Shown here: positions 8,684-17,596 of the stretch, one piece after another | Layout of the letters: every line of letters begins with the position of its first letter | Numbering within the stretch: position 1 is the first letter of the stretch | Source: Candidatus Formimonas warabiya | Lineage (GTDB): Bacteria > Bacillota > Dehalobacteriia > Dehalobacteriales > Dehalobacteriaceae | Assembly: GCF_002777255.1 (NCBI RefSeq) | Contig: NZ_CP017634.1 | Coordinates: forward strand, 4,724,903-4,788,902 | Reading direction: 5' to 3' | Length of the DNA: 64,000 nt | The notes under the pieces: generated by a model | Databases searched by the model: none | What the model saw: the letters and a program-made list of their open reading frames with translations, nothing else | What the model was told of the DNA's origin: nothing | Program-made: the position numbers and the translations under genes

Positions 8684-8714
8684 AAAAACCCCTGCCTAAG
8701 GGCAGGGGTTTTAT
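8684..8714. terminator. bidirectional terminator between prs and the PRC-barrel gene
   Basis: Stem AAAAACCCCTGCC / GGCAGGGGTTTTA with a 4-base loop lies between two convergent genes and has A/T runs on both sides, so it can end both transcripts. Confidence 0.88.
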
Positions 8715-9523
8715 TCCTTGTTTTCTCTGCTTTCTTTCGTTTCTTCGGCCGCCGGACTTTCCGGTGGCGGTGGGTTGGGGCTTTCTTCTTTTTGCTCTTC
8801 TTGGGGTGAGACGGGTTCCTGACTGGGGAGTGGTGGATCTGCTTCCGTTGGGCCAGGCGGTTCCGGTTGTCCCGGTTTGGTGATCTTGTCTTCCTCTTCC
8901 GCCAGTTTGCTGATGGAATGGGCAATGGCCTGACCCAGTTTCTGAGAAGTTTGCATAGTGCTTTCCCAGGCTTTGGTGGTGACAGACTTTAATTCATGCA
9001 TGGTGGTGCGAAGATGTTTTGCGCTGGGGATGAGGCGCTTTTCTGCCCCGTCTGCCACAATGACCACGTCTTTTCCCATGGTGACTACTTCCTCACAGGG
9101 TAGTGCCGCTTTGCCTTTCCAAATTCCTTCCGTACCCCTGCCGCTGATTTCCAGCTTGGTAATCTTTCCGGAGGAATCGAACCAAAATTCTTCCACCTGT
9201 CCTAGCGCCTTGCCTGTAGTGCTCACCACTTTGGAGTTGATCAGCTGGGCGGGGCTTTTTAACAGTTTCAGGATCTGGGGAAAATTAGCGGGCTTTTCTG
9301 CCGTGCCCGACTTATCGATCACGACGGCATTTTCCCCAATACTTGTAACTCTGTTGAAGGGAATGATCTTATCTTCTTTGAACCAGCCTTTTTGATCAAT
9401 GACAAAAGCAATGATTTCTTTGATTGCCGGGTCGACGACGATGCTTTTAATATATCCCAGTTGTTCACCTTCATTTACACTTAATACGGGGAGAGAAAGA
9501 ATTTTCCTACTTAATTTTTCCAT
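8711..9523 (-). CDS. PRC-barrel domain protein with Pro/Glu-rich tail
   Basis: 270 residues with two PRC-barrel domains (about 1-75: LSVNEGEQLGYIKSIVVD...; about 90-165: SKVVSTTGKALGQVEEFWFD...), a helical linker and a C-terminal tail of about 50 residues rich in Pro, Glu and Ser that is probably unstructured. No signal peptide or membrane helix is seen. PRC-barrels act as protein- or RNA-binding adaptors; no specific role can be given. The ATG follows a strong AAGGAGGTG. The gene lies on the opposite strand, in the place where Bacillus has ctc between prs and pth. Confidence 0.85.
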   Translation of the reverse strand: MEKLSRKILSLPVLSVNEGEQLGYIKSIVVDPAIKEIIAFVIDQKGWFKEDKIIPFNRVTSIGENAVVIDKSGTAEKPANFPQILKLLKSPAQLINSKVVSTTGKALGQVEEFWFDSSGKITKLEISGRGTEGIWKGKAALPCEEVVTMGKDVVIVADGAEKRLIPSAKHLRTTMHELKSVTTKAWESTMQTSQKLGQAIAHSISKLAEEEDKITKPGQPEPPGPTEADPPLPSQEPVSPQEEQKEESPNPPPPESPAAEETKESRENKE

Positions 9524-9672
9524 GGGAGGACACCTCCTTTTTCTACACGCTCCACCATATTAGAATACTATGCGTATAGAATTGTTGATATGACAAATCA
9601 TGTGCAAAAGAAAGCTGGGGAAGAGGGCCTATTTTTTTAAGCTCAAGAACAGGAACAAAGGAGGGCAGGTCC

Positions 9673-10236
9673 ATGAGACTCATTGCAGGATTAGGAAATC
9701 CGGGACCTCGTTATGAAACAACACGGCACAACGTGGGCTTTATGGTTGTCGATTTATTGGCGGAAAAACTAAGCTTGGATTTTAAAAAACAAGCCCATTT
9801 TTCATCCGTTGCCGAAGGGCGCCTGATGCATGAAAAGCTGGTGCTGATGAAACCTTTAACCTATATGAATTTAAGCGGCAAGGCTGTAGCCGATGCATAT
9901 AATTTTTATAAAATAGATTTATCCGAACTGATCATCATCTATGATGATCTGGATTTGGAGGTGGGAAGGCTGCGGGTCAAACCCGGGGGCAGTGCAGGCG
10001 GTCATAAGGGAATGGATTCTATTATTCGCCAGTTGGCCAGCCAAAATGTGCCCCGGGTGAAAATCGGCATCGGCCGGCCCAGTGTGGAGGATGTATCGGA
10101 CTATGTCACCATGCCTTTTCCCGACGCTGACTGGAACCTGGTAAAACCGGTGATTGAGGATGCGGCTGATGCCGTGGAATTATGGATAAAAGAAGGCATT
10201 ACCAGTGCCATGAATAAATATAATGCGGCAAGATGA
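9673..10236 (+). CDS. pth: peptidyl-tRNA hydrolase
   Basis: Recycles peptidyl-tRNA released from stalled ribosomes by cleaving the ester bond. The 187-residue protein begins MRLIAGLGNPGPRYETTRHNVG, containing the conserved Asn and catalytic His (residue 20), followed by MKPLTYMNLSGKAV, IIIYDDLDLEVG and PGGSAGGHKGMDSI, all diagnostic. The ATG follows AAGGAGGGC. In Bacillus it is spoVC, also between prs/ctc and mfd, so the position is conserved. Confidence 0.97.
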   Translation: MRLIAGLGNPGPRYETTRHNVGFMVVDLLAEKLSLDFKKQAHFSSVAEGRLMHEKLVLMKPLTYMNLSGKAVADAYNFYKIDLSELIIIYDDLDLEVGRLRVKPGGSAGGHKGMDSIIRQLASQNVPRVKIGIGRPSVEDVSDYVTMPFPDADWNLVKPVIEDAADAVELWIKEGITSAMNKYNAAR

Positions 10237-10244
10237 GCGAATGG

Positions 10245-10370
10245 ATGAGTCAGGGGACGGTTCTTTGACTCACTTCATTTGCTGAATGAGGTTTTTGCTT
10301 TATTTTTGATGATACTCTTTTTTTGCTGGCATTTTTTGATAAGTGAGTCAGAGAACCGTCCCCTGACTCA
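10245..10370. repeat. inverted repeat pair, family R2 (GGGGACGGTTCT type)
   Basis: Left arm 10245-10274 (TGAGTCAGGGGACGGTTC then TTTGACTCACT) and right arm 10342-10370 are near-perfect inverted copies separated by about 67 A/T-rich bases. The same unit forms an almost uninterrupted palindrome at 42934-43002. It resembles a REP-type or MITE-like element. It follows pth and could also fold as a transcript-ending hairpin. Confidence 0.8.
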
Positions 10371-10414
10371 CTCCCTGATGAATAATTAAAGCCGTTGGAT
10401 CGGAAACTAAACCC

Positions 10415-10813
10415 ATGAATTGGTTATGGGCAGGAATTTTAGCTGCGGTTGCGGCCTGGCAGCTGAACAAAATCATCGTCAGGTTCTGGGGAGAATGGGG
10501 CACCATATGGATTACTCCGGCCGTGGAGGAAACGGTAAAAACCACAGGCGCTTTTGTCCTGGGGGCCGATCTTATTCTTACCCATGGCTTCTTTGGCGCC
10601 ATTGAAGCCTTATATGATCTGAAAACTTCCCGGCGCAGAGGGTTTTCGGCTGCTCTGGCAAGCTTGCTGGGGCATTTGGTTTTTGGCATGGCCGCCCAGG
10701 GGGCTTGGACGGTTTACGGCAGCCTTTTTGCGGCAGTGGCCTTCGGGACCATGGGACATTTGGCGTGGAATGTTTTAATCTCTATGTTAACTAAGAGAAA
10801 GCGGATCCCTTGA
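10415..10813 (+). CDS. small hydrophobic protein, resembles part of a PrsW/CPBP-type membrane protease
   Basis: 132 residues, strongly hydrophobic with three to four probable membrane helices. Motifs that recall PrsW/CPBP intramembrane proteases are seen: PAVEETVKTTGAF (Glu-Glu-x-x-Lys), HGFFGAIEALYD, GHLVFG and a C-terminal GHLAWN. The protein is shorter than typical PrsW (about 200 residues) and has no clear ribosome binding site, so it may be the remnant of a longer gene cut by the R2 repeat just upstream. It lies where Bacillus has fin (yabK). Family assignment is an inference from motifs only. Confidence 0.5.
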   Translation: MNWLWAGILAAVAAWQLNKIIVRFWGEWGTIWITPAVEETVKTTGAFVLGADLILTHGFFGAIEALYDLKTSRRRGFSAALASLLGHLVFGMAAQGAWTVYGSLFAAVAFGTMGHLAWNVLISMLTKRKRIP

Positions 10814-10838
10814 CGAAAAGAAGGAAGCCCGATATACT
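10810..10838 (+). promoter_or_regulatory. sigma-A promoter upstream of mfd
   Basis: TTGACG (10810-10815), 17-base spacer, TATACT (10833-10838); about 100 bases before the mfd start. The -35 overlaps the stop codon of the upstream small gene. Confidence 0.65.
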
Positions 10839-10936
10839 TAAGGAATAATCTAAAGAGAAACGGGTCCAGAAACGCGCGGTCTTCTCAAGGTCGTGCTTAT
10901 TTCTGCATGCAAAAAAGACGGCTAGGGAGGAAGTTC

Positions 10937-13900
10937 ATGATTTGCTCGCAGCTTGTGTGGCCATGGAAAGAGATTAGGCAGTACCGCCAATTAAAGGAGA
11001 ATTTACGCCCCGGGGCCGGCCATTTGGTCGTCGGTCTGACGGATTTACCCCGGTCTTGCTGGACGGTAGCACTGGAAGAGGATGTGCACGTACCGATTCT
11101 GGTGATTACCTCCTCCGCCGAAGCGGCTAAAAAGACCTATGCGGATTTGGTATCCCTGGCTCCCCAAAAACAAGTATTTTTTTTCCCCCATGTGGAACTT
11201 CTCCCCTATGAAGTTTATGCCCGTAATCTGGAAATTGGGGCTCAAAGGATCACCGCCCTGCATAAAATGGCCGGCCAGGAGCCGGTAGTTGTTGTCACTT
11301 CGGTAGAGGCCTTAATCAGAAGAACGGTCTCCCGTGAGACTTTTAACGCACATACGCTTACTTTAGCAACCGGTTCCAGAATCGATATTCTTCAGTTGTC
11401 TGTTCTCTTTATCAATATGGGCTATTCTAAAGAAAACCTGGTGGAAATTCCGGGCACATTCAGCATCAGAGGCGGCATCATTGATGTTTATCCTTTTACG
11501 GAAAATCACCCTGTACGCGTGGAATTATTTGACGACGAAATTGAATCGATTCGTTTTTTCGATCCGGACACCCAGCGTTCTTTAGAAGAAATTGGTCAAG
11601 TCATTTTGCCCCCGGCCCGGGAACTTCCCGCAAATTCGGAATTGCTTATTTCGGCGGGAAGAAGATTGGAGCAAGAATTGACCCGTGTCCTGCCCTCTTA
11701 CTCCGGAGCAGCGAAAAGGAATCTCAGGGAGAAATTTTCTTTCTATGTGGAGCAAATGAGCCAGGGAATCTGGATGGACGGCATGGAGCAGTTCTTACTT
11801 TATTTTTACCCCAAAGCAGGAAGCGTGCTGAATTATCTTCCCCCCACGGGATTGGTAATTGTGCATGAACCGGATAGTGTGCGTCAAACCGTAGAAAAAA
11901 TGAGAAAACAAATGGACTCCTGGTATTATGACCTTTTGGAGGAAGGAAAAATACTCCCTTCCTTTGGGCAAAATTTTCTTGATTTTGCGGAGTTAAAAGA
12001 GGTGATAACCGGTTATCCTTTTGTTCTGCTGGCTCAATTGCCGGAAACGGCAGGACTGCCTGTGCAGGATAAACATGACTTGATATCCAGGGAGCTTCCC
12101 TCCTATAAAGGACAAATGCATCTTTTAGCGGAGGATCTCAAATATTATCAGCAGCAGAAATACCACATCCTCTTTTCGGCCAGTTCTTCCGTAAGAAAAG
12201 AGAAACTAAAGGAACTCTCCCAGGAATTAGGCATGGAAGGGATCGAAATCATCGATGCCGCACTTTCCCGCGGTTTTGAAAGCCCGGTCACCAAAATGCT
12301 GGTTCTAAGCGAAACGGATATTTTGGGGCAAACCACCCATGCCAAGGCCCGCCGGCCATTGCGCAAAGGGGAAAAAATAGCCACTTTTCTTGATCTCAAA
12401 GTAGGTGACTATGTGGTTCATGTGAACCATGGCATCGGGCGTTATTTAGGCGTTGTGCGCTTGGATATCGGCGATGCCCAACGGGATTATTTTGATATTC
12501 GCTATGCCGGGGAGGATAAATTGTATGTTCCCACCGATCAGGTGGATTTAATTCAAAAGTATGTGGGAGCGGACGGCCAGACGCCGAAGGTTTATAAATT
12601 GGGCGGCACGGAATGGAACCGGGTAAAAACCAAGGTGCGGAATTCGGTCCAGGATATGGCCAAGGAATTATTGGCCCTCTATGCGGCCAGAGAAGCTGTG
12701 AAAGGGCATGGCTTCTCTACGGACACAGTCTGGCAAAAGGAGTTTGAAGACGCCTTTCCTTACCCGGAGACGCCCGATCAATTACGGGCCGTGGAAGAGA
12801 TCAAGAAAGACATGGAAAACAGCAAGCCTATGGAGCGATTGCTCTGCGGAGATGTGGGCTACGGGAAAACGGAAGTGGCTTTAAGAGCGGCTTTTAAAGC
12901 CGTGATGGACGGAAAACAGGTAGCCGTATTGGTCCCCACCACCGTGCTGGCCCAACAGCACCAAAGAACTTTTGAAGAAAGGTTTTCCGGCATGCCTGTG
13001 ACCATCGGGGTGCTGAGCAGGTTTAAAAGTGCCAAAGAAACGGCGCAGACCTTAAAAGATCTGGCCCAGGGCATGGTCGATATTGTTATCGGCACCCACC
13101 GGCTCATCTCCAAAGATGTCAGGTTCAAAGATCTAGGGCTGCTCATTATCGACGAGGAACAGCGCTTCGGAGTAGGCCATAAAGAAAAGATCAAGAACAT
13201 GAAACAAAATATTGACGTACTCACGCTGACCGCTACGCCCATTCCCCGGACCTTGCACATGTCATTGGTGGGCGTTCGTGATATGAGCGTGATTGAGACG
13301 CCTCCGGAAGACCGGCAGCCTGTGCAGACTTACGTAATGGAATACCAGGATCGTGTGATCAAGGAGGCGATTTCCCGGGAGATCGGCCGGGGCGGCCAAG
13401 TATATTTTGTGCATAACAGGATTAACAACATTTATCGGAGCGCCAGCCAAATCCAGGAACTGGTCCCGGAAGCGAAAATCGTCGTGGGCCACGGCCAGAT
13501 GAAGGAACATGAACTGGAAACCGTGATGCTGGATTTTGTGGAAGGAAAATATAACGTCCTGGTCTGTACCACCATTGTAGAATCAGGACTGGACATTCCC
13601 AATGTAAATACGCTGATCGTGGATGAAGCGGATCATTTGGGACTATCCCAGCTTTATCAGCTGCGCGGCAGGGTAGGCCGGTCCAACCGGCAGGCTTTTG
13701 CGTATTTCACCTATCGGAAGGATAAAATATTAAGCGGCATTGCCAAAAAACGGTTGACGGCGATCCGGGATTTTACCGAACTGGGTTCCGGATTCAAAAT
13801 TGCCATGCGGGATATGGAGATTAGAGGGGCGGGAAATATTCTGGGCCCGGAGCAGCATGGCCATATTCTGGCCGTAGGTTTTGATCTCTACTGCCGTTTG

Positions 13901-14422
13901 GTGGAAGAGGAAGTGAATAAACAGCGGCAAGGACAGACCCAGGCTTTGGAAAAAATCACCCCTTCCCTGGAGTTAAATATGGATGCCTATATCCCGGACA
14001 ATTACGTGCTGGAATCCGATTTAAAAATAGAATTATATAAACGTCTGGCCGCAGCGGAAGAACTTAAGGATGTGGACGACCTGGAATATGAAGTGGAAGA
14101 TCGTTTTGGGGTGATGCCTGAAGTGGTGCGAAATTTATTCGTATTAGGGAAGCTAAAGGTTCTGGCCCAAAAACTCAGAATTAATGGGATCTTCCAGCAA
14201 AAGCAACTGATCACGATTCGTTTTGCCCCGGATCACGCCGTGGTGGGCAACCACTTGGCGGAAATCGCCCAGGAGTTTGGCCGGCGCATTTCCTTCAGCG
14301 TATCCGGAGATTTGGAAATACGGGTAAATGCAGGGGGATGTCTCCCCCCACGGGTATTGCAGATCTTGCTGAGCATTTTAACAAAATTATTAGGTTTTAT
14401 CCCTAAGGCCGGCGTGGTATAA
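10937..14422 (+). CDS. mfd: transcription-repair coupling factor
   Basis: DNA translocase that removes stalled RNA polymerase at lesions and recruits UvrA. About 1161 residues, full length. In order: UvrB-homology N-terminal region (SAEAAKKTYADLVSLAP, PGTFSIRGGIIDVYPF), RNA-polymerase-interacting domain around residues 480-560 (KVGDYVVHVNHGIGRYLGV), helicase Walker A GDVGYGKTEVA, DEEQ box IIDEEQRFGV, TATPIPRTL, the motif VI region QLRGRVGRSNRQAFAYF and the TRCF C-terminal domain. The ATG at 10937 sits behind AGGGAGGAAG; a longer frame from 10907 is less likely. Confidence 0.97.
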   Translation: MICSQLVWPWKEIRQYRQLKENLRPGAGHLVVGLTDLPRSCWTVALEEDVHVPILVITSSAEAAKKTYADLVSLAPQKQVFFFPHVELLPYEVYARNLEIGAQRITALHKMAGQEPVVVVTSVEALIRRTVSRETFNAHTLTLATGSRIDILQLSVLFINMGYSKENLVEIPGTFSIRGGIIDVYPFTENHPVRVELFDDEIESIRFFDPDTQRSLEEIGQVILPPARELPANSELLISAGRRLEQELTRVLPSYSGAAKRNLREKFSFYVEQMSQGIWMDGMEQFLLYFYPKAGSVLNYLPPTGLVIVHEPDSVRQTVEKMRKQMDSWYYDLLEEGKILPSFGQNFLDFAELKEVITGYPFVLLAQLPETAGLPVQDKHDLISRELPSYKGQMHLLAEDLKYYQQQKYHILFSASSSVRKEKLKELSQELGMEGIEIIDAALSRGFESPVTKMLVLSETDILGQTTHAKARRPLRKGEKIATFLDLKVGDYVVHVNHGIGRYLGVVRLDIGDAQRDYFDIRYAGEDKLYVPTDQVDLIQKYVGADGQTPKVYKLGGTEWNRVKTKVRNSVQDMAKELLALYAAREAVKGHGFSTDTVWQKEFEDAFPYPETPDQLRAVEEIKKDMENSKPMERLLCGDVGYGKTEVALRAAFKAVMDGKQVAVLVPTTVLAQQHQRTFEERFSGMPVTIGVLSRFKSAKETAQTLKDLAQGMVDIVIGTHRLISKDVRFKDLGLLIIDEEQRFGVGHKEKIKNMKQNIDVLTLTATPIPRTLHMSLVGVRDMSVIETPPEDRQPVQTYVMEYQDRVIKEAISREIGRGGQVYFVHNRINNIYRSASQIQELVPEAKIVVGHGQMKEHELETVMLDFVEGKYNVLVCTTIVESGLDIPNVNTLIVDEADHLGLSQLYQLRGRVGRSNRQAFAYFTYRKDKILSGIAKKRLTAIRDFTELGSGFKIAMRDMEIRGAGNILGPEQHGHILAVGFDLYCRLVEEEVNKQRQGQTQALEKITPSLELNMDAYIPDNYVLESDLKIELYKRLAAAEELKDVDDLEYEVEDRFGVMPEVVRNLFVLGKLKVLAQKLRINGIFQQKQLITIRFAPDHAVVGNHLAEIAQEFGRRISFSVSGDLEIRVNAGGCLPPRVLQILLSILTKLLGFIPKAGVV

Positions 14423-14455
14423 TAAAATATCTTTTTGTGTGTGGAGGTGGTTTTG

Positions 14456-15427
14456 TTGCGTCGACGGATGATAGGAGGACTGGTCATCTTATTGTCTTTG
14501 GTATTACTATCCGGCTGTGGTCCAAAACCGGTAGCCGTTGTGAATGGGGAAAAAATATCCCAGGAAAGATTTGACCGTTATTTTGCCCAATTAAAAGCGT
14601 ATGCAGAACAAATGGGCACTTCTTTTGAAGGGGATGAGGGGAAAAAGCAGTTAGCCAGCCTGAAACAAGAGGCTTTGGACGGCATTATTGATGAAACACT
14701 GGTTTTTCAAGCGGCTAAAAAGGAAGGGATCAAAGTAACGCCGGAGGAAATTGATCAATACTTGAATGAACGGGTGAAAAGCTCATTTGAGAGTGACCAA
14801 AAATTCCAGGACTGGTTAAAGTCCTTGAATATGACGGAGCAAGAGTTTAAACAGAAAATTGAGTACCAACAAACAGGCCAGAAACTATTTGATAAGGTTA
14901 CGGCGAAAATATCCGTCAGTGACGAAGCGGCCCGGGAATATTATGAAAAAGACAAGGCTTCCTGGGAAAAGATTAAAGTATCCCATATTCTGATCAGTGC
15001 AGAACGGGATAAAGTGTCCAAGGAGGATTTGGAAAAGGCCAAGAAAAAGGCTCAATCCGTTATTACAGAGCTGGATCAGGGCGGCGATTTTGCGGAACTG
15101 GCCAAAAAATACTCAGAAGACCCGGGTTCGGCAAGTCAAGGCGGCCTATTAGACATGGAATTTACCAAAAATGAACAGGGATTGGTTCCTGAATTTGTGG
15201 AAGGATCCTTTAAACTGACCAAAGTTGGAGAATACAGTAAAGAACCTGTGTTGTCGGAATTTGGTTATCATATCATCAAATTGGATGAGAAGAAAGGTTC
15301 TTTTGAGGATGTGAAAGCAGACGTGAAAAATCAGCTTGTGCAGACCGATAAGAACCAGGCTTTTACCAAGTATATGGATGATTTAAAGAAAGAAGCGAAG
15401 ATTACCAAGAATCTGCCCCAGGAATAA
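14456..15427 (+). CDS. foldase lipoprotein, PrsA/SurA-like peptidyl-prolyl isomerase
   Basis: Extracytoplasmic membrane-anchored folding factor of about 323 residues. It starts with a basic signal peptide and lipobox LLSGC (lipid-anchored Cys near residue 19), then a SurA-N-like helical domain (VAVVNGEKISQERFDRYFAQL...), and a parvulin PpiC domain from about residue 170 (IKVSHILISAERDKVS, GGDFAELAKKYSEDPGSASQGG, SEFGYHIIKL). TTG at 14456 behind GGAGGTGG is the chosen start. The gene begins 34 bases after mfd; a TATAAT lies at the end of mfd. It occupies the place of yabM/yabL in Bacillus and is commonly found near mfd in Clostridia. Confidence 0.9.
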   Translation: MRRRMIGGLVILLSLVLLSGCGPKPVAVVNGEKISQERFDRYFAQLKAYAEQMGTSFEGDEGKKQLASLKQEALDGIIDETLVFQAAKKEGIKVTPEEIDQYLNERVKSSFESDQKFQDWLKSLNMTEQEFKQKIEYQQTGQKLFDKVTAKISVSDEAAREYYEKDKASWEKIKVSHILISAERDKVSKEDLEKAKKKAQSVITELDQGGDFAELAKKYSEDPGSASQGGLLDMEFTKNEQGLVPEFVEGSFKLTKVGEYSKEPVLSEFGYHIIKLDEKKGSFEDVKADVKNQLVQTDKNQAFTKYMDDLKKEAKITKNLPQE

Positions 15428-15458
15428 AAAAATTTGTCCACCCGGAAACGATAACTTG

Positions 15459-15487
15459 AAAAAAGCGCGCGCAGGCGCGCTTTTTTG
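15459..15487 (+). terminator. rho-independent terminator after the foldase gene
   Basis: Stem AAAAAAGCGCGC / GCGCGCTTTTTT with a short loop, 31 bases after the stop. Confidence 0.88.
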
Positions 15488-15533
15488 GGCCTTGTCAGCT
15501 TTTGGGGCATGTTGAAGTGGTTTTGGGAAAAAA

Positions 15534-15564
15534 TGAATAATAAGCAGGAAAAAGTTATATACTA
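15534..15564 (+). promoter_or_regulatory. forespore sigma-G/F-like promoter of spoVT
   Basis: TGAATA (15534-15539), 18-base spacer, TATACTA (15558-15564). This differs from the sigma-G consensus (GHATR, about 18, CATWHTA) by one base in the -10. spoVT is sigma-G dependent in Bacillus. Confidence 0.6.
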
Positions 15565-15622
15565 TCACTGAAACAATGCCAATGACGTCCTAAGCATAGC
15601 AAAAAGGAGGGAAATTAATTTC

Positions 15623-16195
15623 ATGAAGGCCACAGGAATCGTACGCCGGATTGATGATTTAGGCAGAGTAGTAATCCCTAAAGAAATTCGCAGAACATTA
15701 AGGATTCGAGAAGGAGATCCCCTGGAAATTTTTGTAGATCGGGAAGGAGAGGTTATTCTAAAAAAGTATTCCCCTATTGGTGAATTAGGCGATTTTGCCA
15801 AAGAGTACGCTGATTCCCTCTATGAAGCTATAGGTCATATAGCTTGTATTGCGGACCGTGATACCATTATTGCGGTTAGCGGGGCTTCCAAAAAAGAGTT
15901 TCTCAATAAACCGATTGGTCCTGCGGTAGAACGGGTGATGGAAGAACGGCGCTCGGTATTAATTAATAATCCCGGCGAACATACCCATTGCAAGGACTGT
16001 GCCATTATGGAAAGCGACACTGAGGATGATACCTGCAAATTTACGGCAGAAGTAGTTGCTCCCATCATTGCCCAGGGAGATCCCATCGGGGCCGTGATCA
16101 TTTGTACCAAAGAACCGAATGTGAACATGGGTGAAATGGAAGTAAAACTTGCGGAAACTGCTGCCGGATTTTTAGCCAAGCAAATGGAGCAGTAG
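15623..16195 (+). CDS. spoVT: stage V sporulation protein T
   Basis: Forespore transcription regulator, 190 residues. The N-terminal AbrB-type swapped-hairpin domain MKATGIVRRIDDLGRVVIPK and the following REGDPLEIFVDREGEVILKKY stretch is followed by a C-terminal GAF-like domain (about 60-185), as in Bacillus SpoVT, with an insertion rich in Cys (HCKDCAIMESDTEDDTCKF). The ATG follows AAAAGGAGGG. A sigma-G-like promoter and the order mfd-spoVT-mazG support the call. It would tune sigma-G genes and spore coat/germination properties. Confidence 0.95.
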   Translation: MKATGIVRRIDDLGRVVIPKEIRRTLRIREGDPLEIFVDREGEVILKKYSPIGELGDFAKEYADSLYEAIGHIACIADRDTIIAVSGASKKEFLNKPIGPAVERVMEERRSVLINNPGEHTHCKDCAIMESDTEDDTCKFTAEVVAPIIAQGDPIGAVIICTKEPNVNMGEMEVKLAETAAGFLAKQMEQ

Positions 16196-16241
16196 GATAA
16201 AGAAGTAAAAAATGTGAGTATGCTAGGAAATAAAAGATGTT

Positions 16242-16282
16242 TTTATTAAAAAAAATCGCCACCGGCGATTTTTTTTAATAAA
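16242..16282 (+). terminator. rho-independent terminator after spoVT
   Basis: Long stem TTATTAAAAAAAATCGCC / GGCGATTTTTTTTAATAA with a 3-base loop; the T-run is within the 3' arm. Confidence 0.85.
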
Positions 16283-16339
16283 GGATGTTATAATAAAGAA
16301 AGCCTGATCCAGGAAAATCTAGTCTAGGAAGGGATTACT

Positions 16340-17119
16340 TTGAAAGATCAAAAAACAGACGGTACTTTGCATGAATTAGTAGATGTGATGGCGGTGCTCC
16401 GCGGGGAACAGGGCTGCCCTTGGGACAGAGAGCAGACCCACGAATCGATCAAAAAATATTTAGTGGAAGAAACATATGAGGTATTAGATGCAATTGATGA
16501 AAAAAATATGCATAAATTATGCGAAGAATTGGGAGACTTATTATTACAAATTACCTTTCATGCCCAAATGGCGCAAGAAAAGGGACATTTTAATATATGT
16601 GATGTCATCAATGGCGTTGTGGAAAAAATGATGCGCAGGCACCCCCATGTATTTGGGGGAGAAAGCGCAGAAACTTCTCAGCAGGTGCTGGTGAAGTGGG
16701 AAGAAATTAAAGCAGGAGAAAACGAAAAACCGAAACCCCTGCTGGATGTTCCCAATAACTTTCCCGCTTTGTACCGGGCCCAAAAAATCCAGGAAAAGGC
16801 TGCCCGGGTAGGGTTTGATTGGCCGGATGTTTCCGGGGCCTGGGCAAAGGTACAGGAAGAGATCCTGGAGTTGAAAGAAGCGGAAGCAACGAGTAAAGGG
16901 CCCAGAATTAAAGAAGAATTGGGGGATGTGCTATTTGCAGTAGTTAATGTAGCCCGTTTCATGGGCATTGACGCGGAAGAGGCTTTACAGGAAACCACAA
17001 AGAAATTTATCAAAAGATTTTCTTACATAGAAGATACAGCGAAAGCGAATCAGGTCCATGTAAAGGACATGTCTCTGGAAGAAATGGATCAATTGTGGTG
17101 TGAAGCGAAGGAAAAATAA
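16340..17119 (+). CDS. mazG: MazG-family nucleoside triphosphate pyrophosphohydrolase
   Basis: Hydrolyses (d)NTPs to NMP and PPi, a housecleaning or stringent-response enzyme. The 259-residue protein has two MazG repeats (about 15-125 and 150-250), each with the Mg-binding pattern: EETYEVLDAID...ELGDLLLQITFHAQMA, and EEILELKEAE...EELGDVLFAVVNVARFMG. Start TTG at 16340 behind GGAAGGGA. Bacillus YabN has an extra N-terminal methylase domain; here only the MazG half is present, so it is the short form. Position between spoVT and hup is conserved. Confidence 0.93.
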   Translation: MKDQKTDGTLHELVDVMAVLRGEQGCPWDREQTHESIKKYLVEETYEVLDAIDEKNMHKLCEELGDLLLQITFHAQMAQEKGHFNICDVINGVVEKMMRRHPHVFGGESAETSQQVLVKWEEIKAGENEKPKPLLDVPNNFPALYRAQKIQEKAARVGFDWPDVSGAWAKVQEEILELKEAEATSKGPRIKEELGDVLFAVVNVARFMGIDAEEALQETTKKFIKRFSYIEDTAKANQVHVKDMSLEEMDQLWCEAKEK

Positions 17120-17221
17120 AAATTTTTAGGAAAAAATATGAAAAAAACGGAATAAAGGAAGGAAAATCAAGGATCGTAGCGAATTTGTTAAAATCATCTA
17201 CTTTTTTTAGGAGGGATTGTT

Positions 17222-17497
17222 TTGAATAAAACCGACCTGATAAATAGCGTAGCAGAAAAAGCTGAAGTAACAAAAAAAGATGCAGAAAAAGTCATCAACG
17301 CCGTGTTTGCAAGTATTAGTGATGCCTTGACGGCAGGGGAAAAAGTACAACTTGTGGGATTTGGTACTTTTGAAGTTAAGGAACGGGCGGCCCGTGTAGG
17401 TCGGAATCCCCAAACCGGAGAAACCATAAATATTTCCGCTGCAAAAGTTCCCACTTTTAAAGCCGGCAAAGTTTTAAAAGATGCGGTGGCTAAGTAA
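17222..17497 (+). CDS. hup: HU family DNA-binding protein
   Basis: Nucleoid protein of 91 residues that bends and packages DNA as a dimer. MNKTDLINSVAEKAEVTKKDAEKVI and LVGFGTFEVKERAARVGRNPQTGE, with the beta-arm ending in KVPTFKAGKVLKDAV, are the HU signature. TTG start behind TTAGGAGGGATTG. Followed by a strong terminator, and convergent with glnA. Confidence 0.96.
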   Translation: MNKTDLINSVAEKAEVTKKDAEKVINAVFASISDALTAGEKVQLVGFGTFEVKERAARVGRNPQTGETINISAAKVPTFKAGKVLKDAVAK

Positions 17498-17532
17498 GAA
17501 AGCATCAAAGAAGAAAGTAGTGCGTGAAAAAT

Positions 17533-17565
17533 AAAATCAGGTTCTAGGGAACCTGATTTTTTTTG
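17533..17565. terminator. terminator between hup and glnA
   Basis: Stem AAAATCAGGTTC / GAACCTGATTTT with a 4-base loop and a T-run on the plus strand; on the minus strand it could also end glnA. Confidence 0.88.
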
Positions 17566-17596
17566 GGCACTAACGCCCGGAAAGTGATCAGTATTA

